A stretch of DNA of 64,000 nucleotides, taken from NCBI GenBank assembly GCA_023421795.1, contig JAEZSO010000001.1, positions 124,001 to 188,000 of the forward strand, given 5' to 3'. Below the pieces are notes generated by a model, which was not told where the DNA came from, made no database searches, and was given only the letters and a program-made list of their open reading frames with translations. The DNA is from Cyanobacteria bacterium OH_PDB_230. Lineage in GTDB: Bacteria > Cyanobacteriota > Vampirovibrionia > Gastranaerophilales > Gastranaerophilaceae. Each line of letters starts with the position of its first letter. Position 1 is the first letter of the stretch. A program made the translations under genes and the position numbers. Positions 42,146-50,872 of this stretch are shown one piece after another.

Positions 42146-42769
42146 TTATATAAGGTTTTCATTTATCCAGGCCAACATTTTTTGAAGAGCCCTGGCTCGA
42201 TGAGATATTGTGTTTTTTTCTTTTGAATCCATCTCGGCCATAGTTTTATTAAATTCAGGAATAAAGAAAACAGGGTCGTAACCGAAACCTTGGGTGCCTT
42301 TAGGAGAGTCAGTGATTAATCCGTCTACTTTTCCTTCTGAAACGTTGAGGATTTCTCCTTTTTCATCCACAAGTACCATTACTGAAATAAAATGGGCGGT
42401 TCTTTTTGCAGGGTCTATTTCTTTTAGTTCTTCTATGAGTTTTTGGATTTTTTCATTTTGGGTTCCTGCGTACCTTGCGGAATGAAGGCCCGGAGCCCCA
42501 TTTAGAGCATCAACACATAGGCCTGAATCATCAGAGAGACAATACGTCTTCATGATGTCTGAGGCTGCTTTTGCCTTTATATAAGCGTTTTCTTCAAAAG
42601 TAGAACCGTTCTCTTCAGGACAAAAATTTCCTTTTACAATCTCGAATTCGATGTCGCTATAGGTGTTTATTTCATTGATCTCTTCGAGTTTGTGAGGATT
42701 TGCGGTTGCTATTACAATTTTTTTCTTTAAATTATTTCCCAAAACGTCTGTTTCTGTTTTTGAATTCAA
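42146..42769 (-). CDS. rdgB: Non-canonical purine NTP pyrophosphatase (ITPase)
   Basis: The 207-residue protein has the RdgB/HAM1 signatures IVIATANPHKLEEI, ENAYIKAKAASD, SDDSGLCVDALNGAPGLHSARYAG and PKGTQGFGYDPVFFIPE, and SHRARALQKM near its end. It removes inosine and xanthosine triphosphates from the nucleotide pool. The annotated start overlaps uppS by 38 bases; the family start probably corresponds to the KKKIVIATANP region, so an internal start near 42742 is possible. Confidence 0.95.
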   Translation of the reverse strand: MNSKTETDVLGNNLKKKIVIATANPHKLEEINEINTYSDIEFEIVKGNFCPEENGSTFEENAYIKAKAASDIMKTYCLSDDSGLCVDALNGAPGLHSARYAGTQNEKIQKLIEELKEIDPAKRTAHFISVMVLVDEKGEILNVSEGKVDGLITDSPKGTQGFGYDPVFFIPEFNKTMAEMDSKEKNTISHRARALQKMLAWINENLI

Positions 42770-43472
42770 TTACTGCAGAAGCAAGAGCATCTTCATTAAA
42801 TTCCGGCCAGAACTTATCTGTTATGTAGATTTCAGAATAAGCAAGCTGCCATAACAAATAATTGCTGATTCTCATTTCTCCGCCTGTTCTTATTAAAAGA
42901 TCAGGGTCTGGTATTGTTGAAGTATATAGGTTATTTGCAACCATTTCTTCAGTGATTTCTTCCGGAGATATTTCTTTGTCTGCAACTTTTTGTGCGATTT
43001 TTTTAAAGGAATCAACCAGTTCCATTCTTGAGCCATAGTTGAATGCTATTTGCAATTTAACGCCTGTATTATCTTTTGTATACTCTTCTGCATTTGCCAA
43101 AATTTCCTTTAAGCTTGGAGTCAGTTGGTCAATGTTTCCAATAAATTTAATTCGGACTTTATTTTCATGTAATTCTTTAAGTTCGCCCTCAATCGTTTTA
43201 GCTAACAACCCCATAAGGAAGTTTACTTCATCTTCTGATCTGTTCCAGTTTTCTGTAGAAAACGCGTATACAGTGAGATATTCGATGTTGAATTTGTGGC
43301 AGGCTTTTAAAACGGTTTTTAAGGAGCTAACACCTTTTTGATGCCCCACTGCGGAAGGAAGCAGTCTTTCTTTAGCCCACCTTCTGTTGCCGTCCATAAT
43401 TATTGCTATATGTTTAAGATTTACTTCTTTTACTATTTCAGCTATTTCTTGAGTTTTGGTTTGTGTAATCAC
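42732..43472 (-). CDS. uppS: Undecaprenyl diphosphate synthase
   Basis: The 246 residues contain HIAIIMDGNRRWAKE (catalytic Asp), GHQKGVSSLKTVLKAC, LTVYAFSTENWNRSEDEV, ALQIAFNYGSRMELVD-like LQIAFNYGSR, and DLLIRTGGEMRISNYLLWQLAYSE. It makes the C55 lipid carrier for peptidoglycan and surface glycans. It is upstream of rdgB with overlap, forming a two-gene unit. Confidence 0.95.
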   Translation of the reverse strand: MITQTKTQEIAEIVKEVNLKHIAIIMDGNRRWAKERLLPSAVGHQKGVSSLKTVLKACHKFNIEYLTVYAFSTENWNRSEDEVNFLMGLLAKTIEGELKELHENKVRIKFIGNIDQLTPSLKEILANAEEYTKDNTGVKLQIAFNYGSRMELVDSFKKIAQKVADKEISPEEITEEMVANNLYTSTIPDPDLLIRTGGEMRISNYLLWQLAYSEIYITDKFWPEFNEDALASAVIEFKNRNRRFGK

Positions 43473-43564
43473 TTTTAATTCCTTCTAATTTATCTGAAAT
43501 TATAAAACAAATATTATTAATTTTGTATAGGAATAATCCAAATATTGCTAATTGTGTAGTATTG

Positions 43565-43592
43565 AAAAAATCCTCTCGTTTGAGAGGATTTT
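43565..43592 (-). terminator. Terminator of the small secreted protein gene
   Basis: AAAATCCTCTC and GAGAGGATTTT flank GTTT. It lies 23 bases after the stop on the minus strand. Confidence 0.8.
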
Positions 43593-43614
43593 CTGAACGT
43601 TTAAATTTAATAAA

Positions 43615-43905
43615 TTACTTGGTTTTTATGCATTTGAAAAAACCTAAAAACTTACAGCCTTTTTTCTTTGTTTTTGCGGTTTCAGGGGGCGCTGCAGGTT
43701 TTTTCTCTTTTACCTCAGAAGCTTTAGATTCAATTTTTTTAACCTCGGTTTTTACATTACTTGCTGTACTTTTAACTGCCTGCTCTGTTTTGGTTTCGAT
43801 TTTTTTTATATCTGTTTTAATGTTGGTGTGAGCTGGTGTTGTACAAAAACCTGCTTGTATTCCGATAAGTCCAAGTGTCATCGATAAGATAAGTAGTTTT
43901 TTCAT
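43615..43905 (-). CDS. Small secreted lysine-rich protein
   Basis: The 96-residue protein has an N-terminal signal peptide (KKLLILSMTLGLIGIQAGFC, cleavage near residue 20-22). It then has a repetitive helical Lys/Glu/Thr segment (IKKIETKTEQAV, VKKIESKASEV) and a Pro-rich linker, ending with KKKGCKFLGFFKC. The Cys after the signal could in principle be lipidated but the lipobox is poor. Function unknown. GGAGGCAG precedes ATG. Confidence 0.65.
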   Translation of the reverse strand: MKKLLILSMTLGLIGIQAGFCTTPAHTNIKTDIKKIETKTEQAVKSTASNVKTEVKKIESKASEVKEKKPAAPPETAKTKKKGCKFLGFFKCIKTK

Positions 43906-44044
43906 TTCTGCCTCCTTTCAAAATGTCTTTGTTTTATCAGATTCAAAAATTTTAAAGCTTTAAACCATCAGCGTCAAGCCTCTTGAGTCTATTCTCTTTT
44001 ACAGAGATTTAATACCTATAAACAGTACGCGGCTTTTATGGTTT

Positions 44045-45073
44045 TTATAACATCTCTTTTTTGGTTTTTAATATTTTTTTCAAATTTTCATCGATTATTT
44101 TTTCATCTATAACTGAATTTAAAACGGCAAGTTCTAACTTATTAATTATATCGATTACTTTTTTGTCTGCATTTCTAAATATAAACATAGTGATACCCGC
44201 TTTTAGAGCTTTGATGCAAGAATCCTCGGGTGAAAAGCCTTGGACTGCACCCATAACCATATCGTCAGAGATTATTATTCCCTTGAAGCCCAGCTTTTTG
44301 ATTAGGTAATTATTGATTACGTTTTTTGACATTGATGCAGGTATTTTTTCTTTGTCAAAACAAGGATAATGAACATGTGCGACCATTACTGCGGGTATAT
44401 TTTCTTCGATAGCTTTCTTGAAAGGTTTAATGTGTTTTTTTTCCATTTCATCGCAGGGTAAATCAATAGTAGGAAGCTCTAAATGAGAATCTAAGCTAGA
44501 GTCTCCATGTCCCGGGAAATGTTTGCCTACGGGTATGATTTTATTTTTAAAGTATGTTTCAATCACGGGTAAAGAATACTTTATGACTTCATCAGGTTCG
44601 CTTGAGTAAGCTCTTTCTCCTATTATCGGATTGTTTTTGTTAGTGTTTACATCAAGAACAGGCGCGAAATTCATATTTATTCCGTATTCACTAAGTTCTT
44701 TGGACATCTCTTTTGTTTGAGAGATGATGAACTCCGTTCCTTTTTCGGCTGCATATTTTGCGCTGAGGTATTTCTTGCCGTTATGGATGTTTTCGGTTCG
44801 CTCTACTCTGCCGCCTTCTTGGTCGATGCTTAAAAAAGGCGGTATAAAAGCTTTTGATTTTATGTTTTCAATTATCCTGCAAAATTGTTTTTTGTTTTTT
44901 ATATTTTGAGTAAAAAATATTACCCCTCCGAGCCCGTTTTCAAGTAAATCCATAAAAAGCTCTGATTGTTCAGGGTTTTCGCCTTCAAAACCTGCTATAA
45001 ACAGCTGGCTGATTTTTTGTTTCAGCGTTAATTTTGCTATTGTCTCTTCCAAATTCATAAAATAATCATACAT
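44045..45073 (-). CDS. nagZ: Beta-N-acetylhexosaminidase, GH3 family
   Basis: The 342-residue protein has the GH3/NagZ pattern: LGGVIFF, SIDQEGGRVERT, MNFAPVLDV, VGKHFPGHGDSSLDSHLELP (the His-Asp dyad loop) and GIIISDDMVMGAVQGF with the nucleophile Asp. NagZ removes N-acetylglucosamine from cell-wall fragments during recycling. No signal peptide is seen, so it is cytoplasmic. It is a single gene divergent from the TPR gene at 45144. Confidence 0.93.
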   Translation of the reverse strand: MYDYFMNLEETIAKLTLKQKISQLFIAGFEGENPEQSELFMDLLENGLGGVIFFTQNIKNKKQFCRIIENIKSKAFIPPFLSIDQEGGRVERTENIHNGKKYLSAKYAAEKGTEFIISQTKEMSKELSEYGINMNFAPVLDVNTNKNNPIIGERAYSSEPDEVIKYSLPVIETYFKNKIIPVGKHFPGHGDSSLDSHLELPTIDLPCDEMEKKHIKPFKKAIEENIPAVMVAHVHYPCFDKEKIPASMSKNVINNYLIKKLGFKGIIISDDMVMGAVQGFSPEDSCIKALKAGITMFIFRNADKKVIDIINKLELAVLNSVIDEKIIDENLKKILKTKKEML

Positions 45074-45143
45074 TTAATTGAGTTCAAAAGTCAAAAGATT
45101 ATAGTATGCTTTAATCAAACAATATTTATTGGGGAAAAGTATC

Positions 45144-45614
45144 ATGAGGAAGTTATTAGCATTATTGCTATTGTTTACATTTGTATTTTGTTGTGCGAAC
45201 TTAGACAGCGTACAGGCGGCTAAAGGCGGAAAGAAATCTGCAGGAGGGATAACTCCTGAACAAATTACCGCAATTACAACGGATTTAGATGTTTTAACCA
45301 GAAAAGTCTATCAGGCATCATTATTTTCCCCTCAAGAAAATGCTAAACTTGCTCAAATTAAAATGCAGCTTGATGATCAAATGCTTATAGCCCCGGATCC
45401 ATCATATGCGCCTTTATATTATAAGCTTGCAAATCTTTTTAAGGCACGCGATTATAAAGATGAAGCTATTGAGTGCTATCAGACCATCTTGGAGAATTTT
45501 GCCGACACTGCACTTGCTCCTAAAGCAATTAAGGCGTTGACCGCTATGGGTGTTGTGGTTAAGGATCCTAATGCTGATTCCGAAGGGGAATCGTCTGACG
45601 GCTCAGGAGAATAA
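45144..45614 (+). CDS. Secreted TPR-like protein
   Basis: From ATG 45144 the protein has 156 residues. The signal peptide is RKLLALLLLFTFVFCCANLDSVQAA. The mature part has one helical repeat pair (YAPLYYKLANLFKARDYKDEAIECYQ-type) of TPR character and an acidic Gly/Ser tail. The CC in the signal could be a lipobox, but AXA-like cleavage after VQA is more convincing. TTG 45129 is rejected. A bidirectional terminator follows at once. Confidence 0.7.
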   Translation: MRKLLALLLLFTFVFCCANLDSVQAAKGGKKSAGGITPEQITAITTDLDVLTRKVYQASLFSPQENAKLAQIKMQLDDQMLIAPDPSYAPLYYKLANLFKARDYKDEAIECYQTILENFADTALAPKAIKALTAMGVVVKDPNADSEGESSDGSGE

Positions 45615-45628
45615 TTGGAAAATATAAT

Positions 45629-45657
45629 CAAAAGGCCTGGAATTTCAGGCCTTTTTT
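45629..45657. terminator. Bidirectional terminator
   Basis: AAAAGGCCTG and CAGGCCTTTT flank GAATTT, between the convergent TPR and GH13-like genes. Confidence 0.88.
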
Positions 45658-45658
45658 G

Positions 45659-47947
45659 TTATCTCAAGAGTTTGTATATTTTAAATTCACTTGGATCAAG
45701 CTTTTCAAACGACAATGTGTTATTTTCTTTTTCTATCGGTATTTCTACAAAGTCTTTTTGTTCTTCGTCATATTTTATTTCGGCAATTATTTTATAGTCG
45801 CCTGGAACCTCTATTGACCTTTCATATATAGGTTCACCTTCTTTGATTGTATGAAGTTTCGTTCCATCTTCCTGTTCGGTTGTTATTTTTTCTGTCGGGG
45901 CATAATAGTTTGCCACAACTAAAAGGGTTTCTTTCAAGGGGTCTTTCGAGATCATCCAGCTGCAAAATCCGTCTTCATTTTCAGAAATTATCTGAGCTTC
46001 CCCTTCACGTGTAAGTTCGTTATTGAGTGCAAATCTGTTGATGGCATCGAATTTATAGAAAAAGTCGTAATTTTTTTCTCTTGATAAAGAAATTTCAGAT
46101 ATTACCGTACTTTCTATCCCTGCTTTGGTAAAAGATTCGTCTCCATCCACATATAATACCGGTCTTTGGGCTAGTTTTCCTCCGGGCAGGAACTTTAGCT
46201 TGAACCATTTGAAGATGGCTCCTGCTTCTCCAAGCTGCCCAGGATATTGGTCTATGTCTCTAAATTCGCCGTCTTGATTGTTGTATGTTTTCAGTATCGA
46301 AAGATGCGGATATTTTACGTCTTCAGCGTTGTAATCTTGTAAATCCTGATTGTTTTTTATAATTTCGTATGGGGTTTTGGTGCTTTGAGAAATTATGTCA
46401 TCTCCCCATAAAATATCGAATTTCATTTCTTTATGGTATTCATCATAATAATGGCCTCCAAGCATATATTCAGCCATAGAAGCATAATGAGGCGTTATTT
46501 CTTTTAGCATTTTATTTGATTTTGCAAGAATTTGTTTCGGAATCCTATAGCTTATAGGCAAGCCGTCTTTTTCTGAGAATTCATCCACAACATGGTCTAT
46601 ATGGTCAACTCTTGTTCCGTCGAAATTGTATTCAAGCTGCCTGTCTTTTGACCTTTTCATCAATGTTTCTATAGCGGCATTATTATATTCTTTTGTGTCT
46701 AAATAAAAATAATAGTAGGGTGTTTGGCAGTCTAAATTGGCGAAATGGCTTACGTCATTTCCTTCATAATCAAAGTGCTTGAATACAGGGAAACTTCCGC
46801 ATTCTGACATTCTGTCGAACACAGGAATGCCAGATGAACACCAGGCACCTCCAGGAGCCGTCCAAAGGCCTTCTTTTATCAAAGTCTGAATTGCCTGACC
46901 TTGTTTTGTTATATGTTTTTCTCTGCTTATCTTTGAAGGGTTGGTGTTGTGAACTGATGCTACAATTTCTTTTGCTCTTTTTTGAAGCTTGATTTGCTCA
47001 GCTTTTGTCGCCATTTTCTCTGAGAGGACTCTTTTTTTATCTTCAAGTTCTTTTTCGATTCTGTCATAGATGACTTTGTAATAGTCGCTCAAGTCGTTGG
47101 AGCCGCAATATAGGGTTTTTTTGTATATTTTTTTTGTGAGTTCAATATCTTCAGAGTCAAATTCTTCAATTAGTTTTTCCCCGATTTTATCTACTTCTTC
47201 TTCGATTTGTTTCATCAAGGCATATACGTCAAACCATCTTGCGACATGTGGCCTTGAAAGAACTACTTTTGAATACCTGCCGGTTTGGGGCAATACATCA
47301 TATATTACAGGATGACCAGCCAGTTGAGCTAGTTTTATAAATAATTTTACCTGCTCTTTTGCATTTAACCCTGTGGCTTCATTTACCAATTTGTCTTCCA
47401 GATTAGGGCTGACACTGGCGCTCGATGGTAGGTATGCGCAGCCGAATTCTCTGGGGTGAAATGGTATTAAATAAGCTGTTGTCGCGAGTACATTTTTCTC
47501 AAGATTCCCTGCTGGCAATATTAATATTTGCTTGAGCCAATCGATGAACTTCCCTACCTCATGGGTTGTATTGCCATCCCCAAGCGCTGCTAAATTTATT
47601 AATTTAATCGAATGCTGTTCTTTTTTTATCCAATCAGAATTTGTTATTCCTGCCCTTACAACCGGACTTATCTGATTGTTGTGAAATTTAAAATGATTGT
47701 TTTCAAAAATCCCGTTTTGTTTCCATTTTATCTCAAGCCCGAACAGAGTTTCTGCAGGAGTGAGCTCTTCCAGAGCTTTAATATGAGGGGATCTTAAATA
47801 TCCGTATTTTTCGATTTCCTCTGTTAAAAATTGTTTTTTTTCTTCAGAGATTTCCTCGTATTTGTATATTTCTTTCAGCTTTTTATATAGAGCACTTATT
47901 TCTTTTGCCTTATCAGGCTCCTGATTTTTAAAGAAAAGAGAGAACAT
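45659..47947 (-). CDS. GH13-like alpha-amylase family protein
   Basis: The 762-residue protein has a long N-terminal region unlike known modules, then TIM-barrel strands of GH13 type: IPFHPREFGCAYLPSS, VIYDVLPQTGRYS, and FDGTRVDHIDHVVDEF with the nucleophile-type Asp in the GxRxDxxxH-like block. YVDGDESFTKAG may hold a later catalytic acid. A beta-rich C-terminal domain (about 660-762) suits GH13. The ends of the catalytic set are not fully assigned, so it could be a glucanotransferase, phosphorylase-type or trehalose-type enzyme. No signal peptide is seen. It is divergent from the AMIN gene with a palindromic site between. Confidence 0.7.
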   Translation of the reverse strand: MFSLFFKNQEPDKAKEISALYKKLKEIYKYEEISEEKKQFLTEEIEKYGYLRSPHIKALEELTPAETLFGLEIKWKQNGIFENNHFKFHNNQISPVVRAGITNSDWIKKEQHSIKLINLAALGDGNTTHEVGKFIDWLKQILILPAGNLEKNVLATTAYLIPFHPREFGCAYLPSSASVSPNLEDKLVNEATGLNAKEQVKLFIKLAQLAGHPVIYDVLPQTGRYSKVVLSRPHVARWFDVYALMKQIEEEVDKIGEKLIEEFDSEDIELTKKIYKKTLYCGSNDLSDYYKVIYDRIEKELEDKKRVLSEKMATKAEQIKLQKRAKEIVASVHNTNPSKISREKHITKQGQAIQTLIKEGLWTAPGGAWCSSGIPVFDRMSECGSFPVFKHFDYEGNDVSHFANLDCQTPYYYFYLDTKEYNNAAIETLMKRSKDRQLEYNFDGTRVDHIDHVVDEFSEKDGLPISYRIPKQILAKSNKMLKEITPHYASMAEYMLGGHYYDEYHKEMKFDILWGDDIISQSTKTPYEIIKNNQDLQDYNAEDVKYPHLSILKTYNNQDGEFRDIDQYPGQLGEAGAIFKWFKLKFLPGGKLAQRPVLYVDGDESFTKAGIESTVISEISLSREKNYDFFYKFDAINRFALNNELTREGEAQIISENEDGFCSWMISKDPLKETLLVVANYYAPTEKITTEQEDGTKLHTIKEGEPIYERSIEVPGDYKIIAEIKYDEEQKDFVEIPIEKENNTLSFEKLDPSEFKIYKLLR

Positions 47948-48056
47948 TTTTTTCTCCTGTAATAATATCGAACAACCTATTTTAACATTTATTCCGGGAA
48001 CTTAAAACCAAATATTAAAATTTGTTCGACTAATTCAGATAAATAGGAAAACAATA

Positions 48057-48076
48057 TATTGACCATATGGTCAATA
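48057..48076. promoter_or_regulatory. Perfect 20-base palindrome, candidate operator
   Basis: The core TTGACCATATGGTCAA is perfectly self-complementary and the match extends two bases on each side. It lies about 110 bases from each of the two divergent start codons, GH13-like and AMIN. A dimeric regulator may bind it. Confidence 0.5.
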
Positions 48077-48179
48077 CGCAATGATAAATCCATAGGTTGA
48101 TGTATTCGATTGATAAAAAGATTATTCTTTTTATAGTTAACAGTTTAGTTGAGTAAAGTCCCGGGGAGTGTAGGGGAAT

Positions 48180-49370
48180 ATGAGAGATAAAATTAATATC
48201 GTCAAAGTTTTTAAAGTAACAGTTTTGAGTTTTTTATGGGTTTGCTTTGTAAACTTAAATAGTATGGCAGCACCGAGCAGCACCCTTTCCGCTGTTGAAA
48301 TTAAAGATTCAGACAATGGTTATCAAGTGGTATTGAAAGCAGATAAATTTTCTGAGATAAGAAAAACCTCTGAATCCAGAGACGATATTATCCTTGATAT
48401 AAAAGGAATGTTGCCTCTAGAATCTGTCGGAACTGTTTATAATAACGTTCCGGATATTGATAGCGTAATGATTCAGTCTGAGAATAAAGAAGATACAAGG
48501 ATTATCATTCACGGAAAAAACATTGCATCGGCTAATGTTTATTTTGCTCCTCTTGAAACGTTGAACGTTCAAACAAGTCCTGTTTCAAATGCTAATGAAA
48601 TAGAATTAAGCAGGCCAATGAGTACTTACTCTCCTGTGTTCAATCAAACTCCCGAGTATGAAGATCTTCAGCCTGAAGGAATGATGGAAACGGCAGCTTC
48701 ACTTGCAGTTGGAAAAGCTCATCAGGCAAAACCATATTTGTCTAAGTTGTATAGATACTTAAAAAAGGTGGATAGAAAGTACCTGGCTTTTGGGGCTGTG
48801 TTCTCTCTAATCATTTTACTTGGATTAAAAGGCATGAAGCCTGAGAAAAACAATGAAATTCAAATAGGGTTGTCTCAAAGCCTGAAAGAAAGAGAACTTT
48901 CCATGAGGGATGAATTGAGTTTATCCAACACGGCTCAAACCTTAAGAGCTCAAAATATGCAACCTGGCAAAAACGCACCTTCTATTAATTATGGAATCAA
49001 GGCTTATCAAAACAGTCAAAGAAACCCTTATACATCGCAAATAAGCGGTTTACCTATGAAGAATGTGCAAAATCAGGTTAGAAGACCTATGCCTCAAACT
49101 CAAGCAAAGCCTTTAGCTCAAAATTTCAATCAGCCACAGCTTAAACCTTCATTAAATAGACCTAAACAACAACCTATGCAGAGAAAGCCCATGAGTGCTC
49201 CAGCAGGATTGGCCGCCAACAGACCGGCATCTTTAGGAGTTCCTCAAGGAAAAAATATAGACAGTATCAAATTTTTAGAATCAATGACAAAAATATATGA
49301 GAGAAGTGGGAGACCTGATTTGGCCAATGAGCTTAAATCAAGCATGCAAAAAGCTCAGGTGCCAAGCTAA
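48180..49370 (+). CDS. AMIN-domain membrane protein
   Basis: The 396-residue protein has an N-terminal signal anchor (FKVTVLSFLWVCFVNLNSMA) followed by an AMIN-type beta domain (residues 35-135: VVLKADKFSEIRKT, DIILDIKGMLPLESVG, RIIIHGKNIASANVYF). A second membrane segment (YLAFGAVFSLIILLGLKGM) lies near residue 205-225. The C-terminal half is Pro/Gln-rich and disordered. AMIN domains localise amidases and secretins to peptidoglycan in cyanobacteria and proteobacteria; no amidase is fused here. The Pro-rich tail may reach the cytoplasm or the periplasm depending on topology. Confidence 0.7.
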   Translation: MRDKINIVKVFKVTVLSFLWVCFVNLNSMAAPSSTLSAVEIKDSDNGYQVVLKADKFSEIRKTSESRDDIILDIKGMLPLESVGTVYNNVPDIDSVMIQSENKEDTRIIIHGKNIASANVYFAPLETLNVQTSPVSNANEIELSRPMSTYSPVFNQTPEYEDLQPEGMMETAASLAVGKAHQAKPYLSKLYRYLKKVDRKYLAFGAVFSLIILLGLKGMKPEKNNEIQIGLSQSLKERELSMRDELSLSNTAQTLRAQNMQPGKNAPSINYGIKAYQNSQRNPYTSQISGLPMKNVQNQVRRPMPQTQAKPLAQNFNQPQLKPSLNRPKQQPMQRKPMSAPAGLAANRPASLGVPQGKNIDSIKFLESMTKIYERSGRPDLANELKSSMQKAQVPS

Positions 49371-49404
49371 TAAAGCATAATTAGACGATACTCAACAGAT
49401 TACT

Positions 49405-49437
49405 AGCAATATTAAAGATTAATATTGCTTTTTGTTT
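49405..49437 (+). terminator. Terminator of the AMIN gene
   Basis: AGCAATATTAA and TTAATATTGCT form an AT-rich stem followed by TTTTTGTTTT. Confidence 0.75.
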
Positions 49438-49528
49438 TGTAAACATTTGTAATATCAGAAGAGTTTATCCTAAATGTTTTTTTAAAATCAACCGTTTGAT
49501 ATATTAATGCAAAATAGGAAAATTTTTT

Positions 49529-50449
49529 ATGGCTAATTTAAATGAATTAATCCAGCATGCCAAAAATGCGGTGTCTCAGTATATTTCTAACGCAAAACCA
49601 GGCGGAGGAGGAACTACATCTTATGCTCCAAACAACTTAACAGGCGCTGATTTAGACAAGGCACGTTCTATATTTTCCGCAGAACTTTTGGTTGAATATG
49701 ATAAAACATATGGAAACGGCGATGGTGAGCTGACTACGGACGAATATCAAAAAGCATATTCTGCTTCGATGAAGGAATATTATACAACTATCGGCCAGAT
49801 GAACTTGGAGACGGCCGATTTGAACTATGACGGTAAAGTTGATGCTTCGGACGACGTTTATAAAGACATGGACTTCGATGGAGACATTGATGAAGAAGAC
49901 CAAAAAATGCACGAAGACCAAGCTAACCAAGCTATTGAAATAGACAGTAACACGTCGGTTAACAATATAGACGCAAACAAAGACGGCGTTATCTCTGTAG
50001 AAGAAATGGCTTTGCTTGTTAAAATGAAAGATGCACAAGATTCTGAAGGCACACAAGCTGACTTTGACGGCAGTTTCTCTGTCGAAGCAGAAACATACAT
50101 CAATTCTTGGCTGGCTAGCGGAAATTATGATTTAAGTACAAATACAGAAGACCTGAAAACAGATACAAAAAATGCAAAAGCTTATTTGGAAAGTGAAGCG
50201 GCTACAATTGCTGATGAACCTGCCGCGACACCAGAGCCGAGAAAAGTTAAGGTGCAAAAATGGGGATCAAAACCAGAAGGCGACGCAAAATATGCAAATG
50301 ATTCGATTTCAAGGATAGTTGCCAATCATTATCCTGACGTAAAACTATATTCAAAAGAATATAACGACCTAGTAAAAGAAATTGTTTCAATGAACAACCT
50401 TAAAAATCCTAATACAATACCAACGGGCAGTGAGTTGCTTCTTCCCTAA
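49529..50449 (+). CDS. EF-hand protein with C-terminal LysM domain
   Basis: The 306-residue acidic protein has several calcium-binding loops: GNGDGELTTDEY, DLNYDGKVDASD, DMDFDGDIDEED and DANKDGVISVEE, the middle pair dockerin-like. A low-complexity linker follows. The C-terminal residues 255-306 (SISRIVANHYPDVKLYSKEYNDL... NPNTIPTGSELLLP) match a LysM fold that binds peptidoglycan or chitin. The N-terminus has no signal peptide, so any export would need another route. A calcium-dependent cell-wall role is inferred. Confidence 0.72.
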   Translation: MANLNELIQHAKNAVSQYISNAKPGGGGTTSYAPNNLTGADLDKARSIFSAELLVEYDKTYGNGDGELTTDEYQKAYSASMKEYYTTIGQMNLETADLNYDGKVDASDDVYKDMDFDGDIDEEDQKMHEDQANQAIEIDSNTSVNNIDANKDGVISVEEMALLVKMKDAQDSEGTQADFDGSFSVEAETYINSWLASGNYDLSTNTEDLKTDTKNAKAYLESEAATIADEPAATPEPRKVKVQKWGSKPEGDAKYANDSISRIVANHYPDVKLYSKEYNDLVKEIVSMNNLKNPNTIPTGSELLLP

Positions 50450-50566
50450 AATAATATTTCGTCCCCAATAAATTCTATAGTGTTGCATTATTTGAAAATA
50501 AGTATTAAGATGTAATTGCTAGTCAACAAATACTTGCGTGTTGTATTTGTGGAATAAAAGGGGCGA

Positions 50567-50872
50567 ATGTATACTGTAGAGGCGTTAAAACTCTTTAATA
50601 GTGATGGATTGATAGATGATTTGTCTATAGATGCTGTGGACGAGATTTTTCTTGATTTTTCTGATGTCAGCAGTATCGAGCTTAAAGATATAAAAACTCT
50701 TTTGAATCTTCAAAAGGTTGCTATTTTAAACAAAAAAAGAATAAAAATAGAGAATGTAAAACCCGAAGTTCTACAAATCCTTGAGGTGACAGGTTTGTAT
50801 AAAACTTTCACAAACATTATGACTAATCCCATCTTCGTGTCAAAAAGGTTGAGTTTTCCCATATGGAAATAG
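50567..50872 (+). CDS. STAS-domain protein
   Basis: The 101-residue protein has the STAS pattern of anti-anti-sigma factors: IFLDFSDVSSIELKDIKTL with the position of the phosphorylatable Ser, and VKPEVLQILEVTGLYKTF (cf. vxexLeltGl). The Ser/Thr at the expected site is a Ser in DVSSIE. It overlaps rsmI by ten bases and may be a stand-alone partner-switch module or a chemotaxis-type regulator. No kinase or sigma factor is nearby. Confidence 0.65.
   Translation: MYTVEALKLFNSDGLIDDLSIDAVDEIFLDFSDVSSIELKDIKTLLNLQKVAILNKKRIKIENVKPEVLQILEVTGLYKTFTNIMTNPIFVSKRLSFPIWK

Noticed and set aside
43523..43831. 102-codon plus-strand ORF
   Set aside because: It is the reverse complement of a secreted protein gene with a signal peptide and crosses its terminator.
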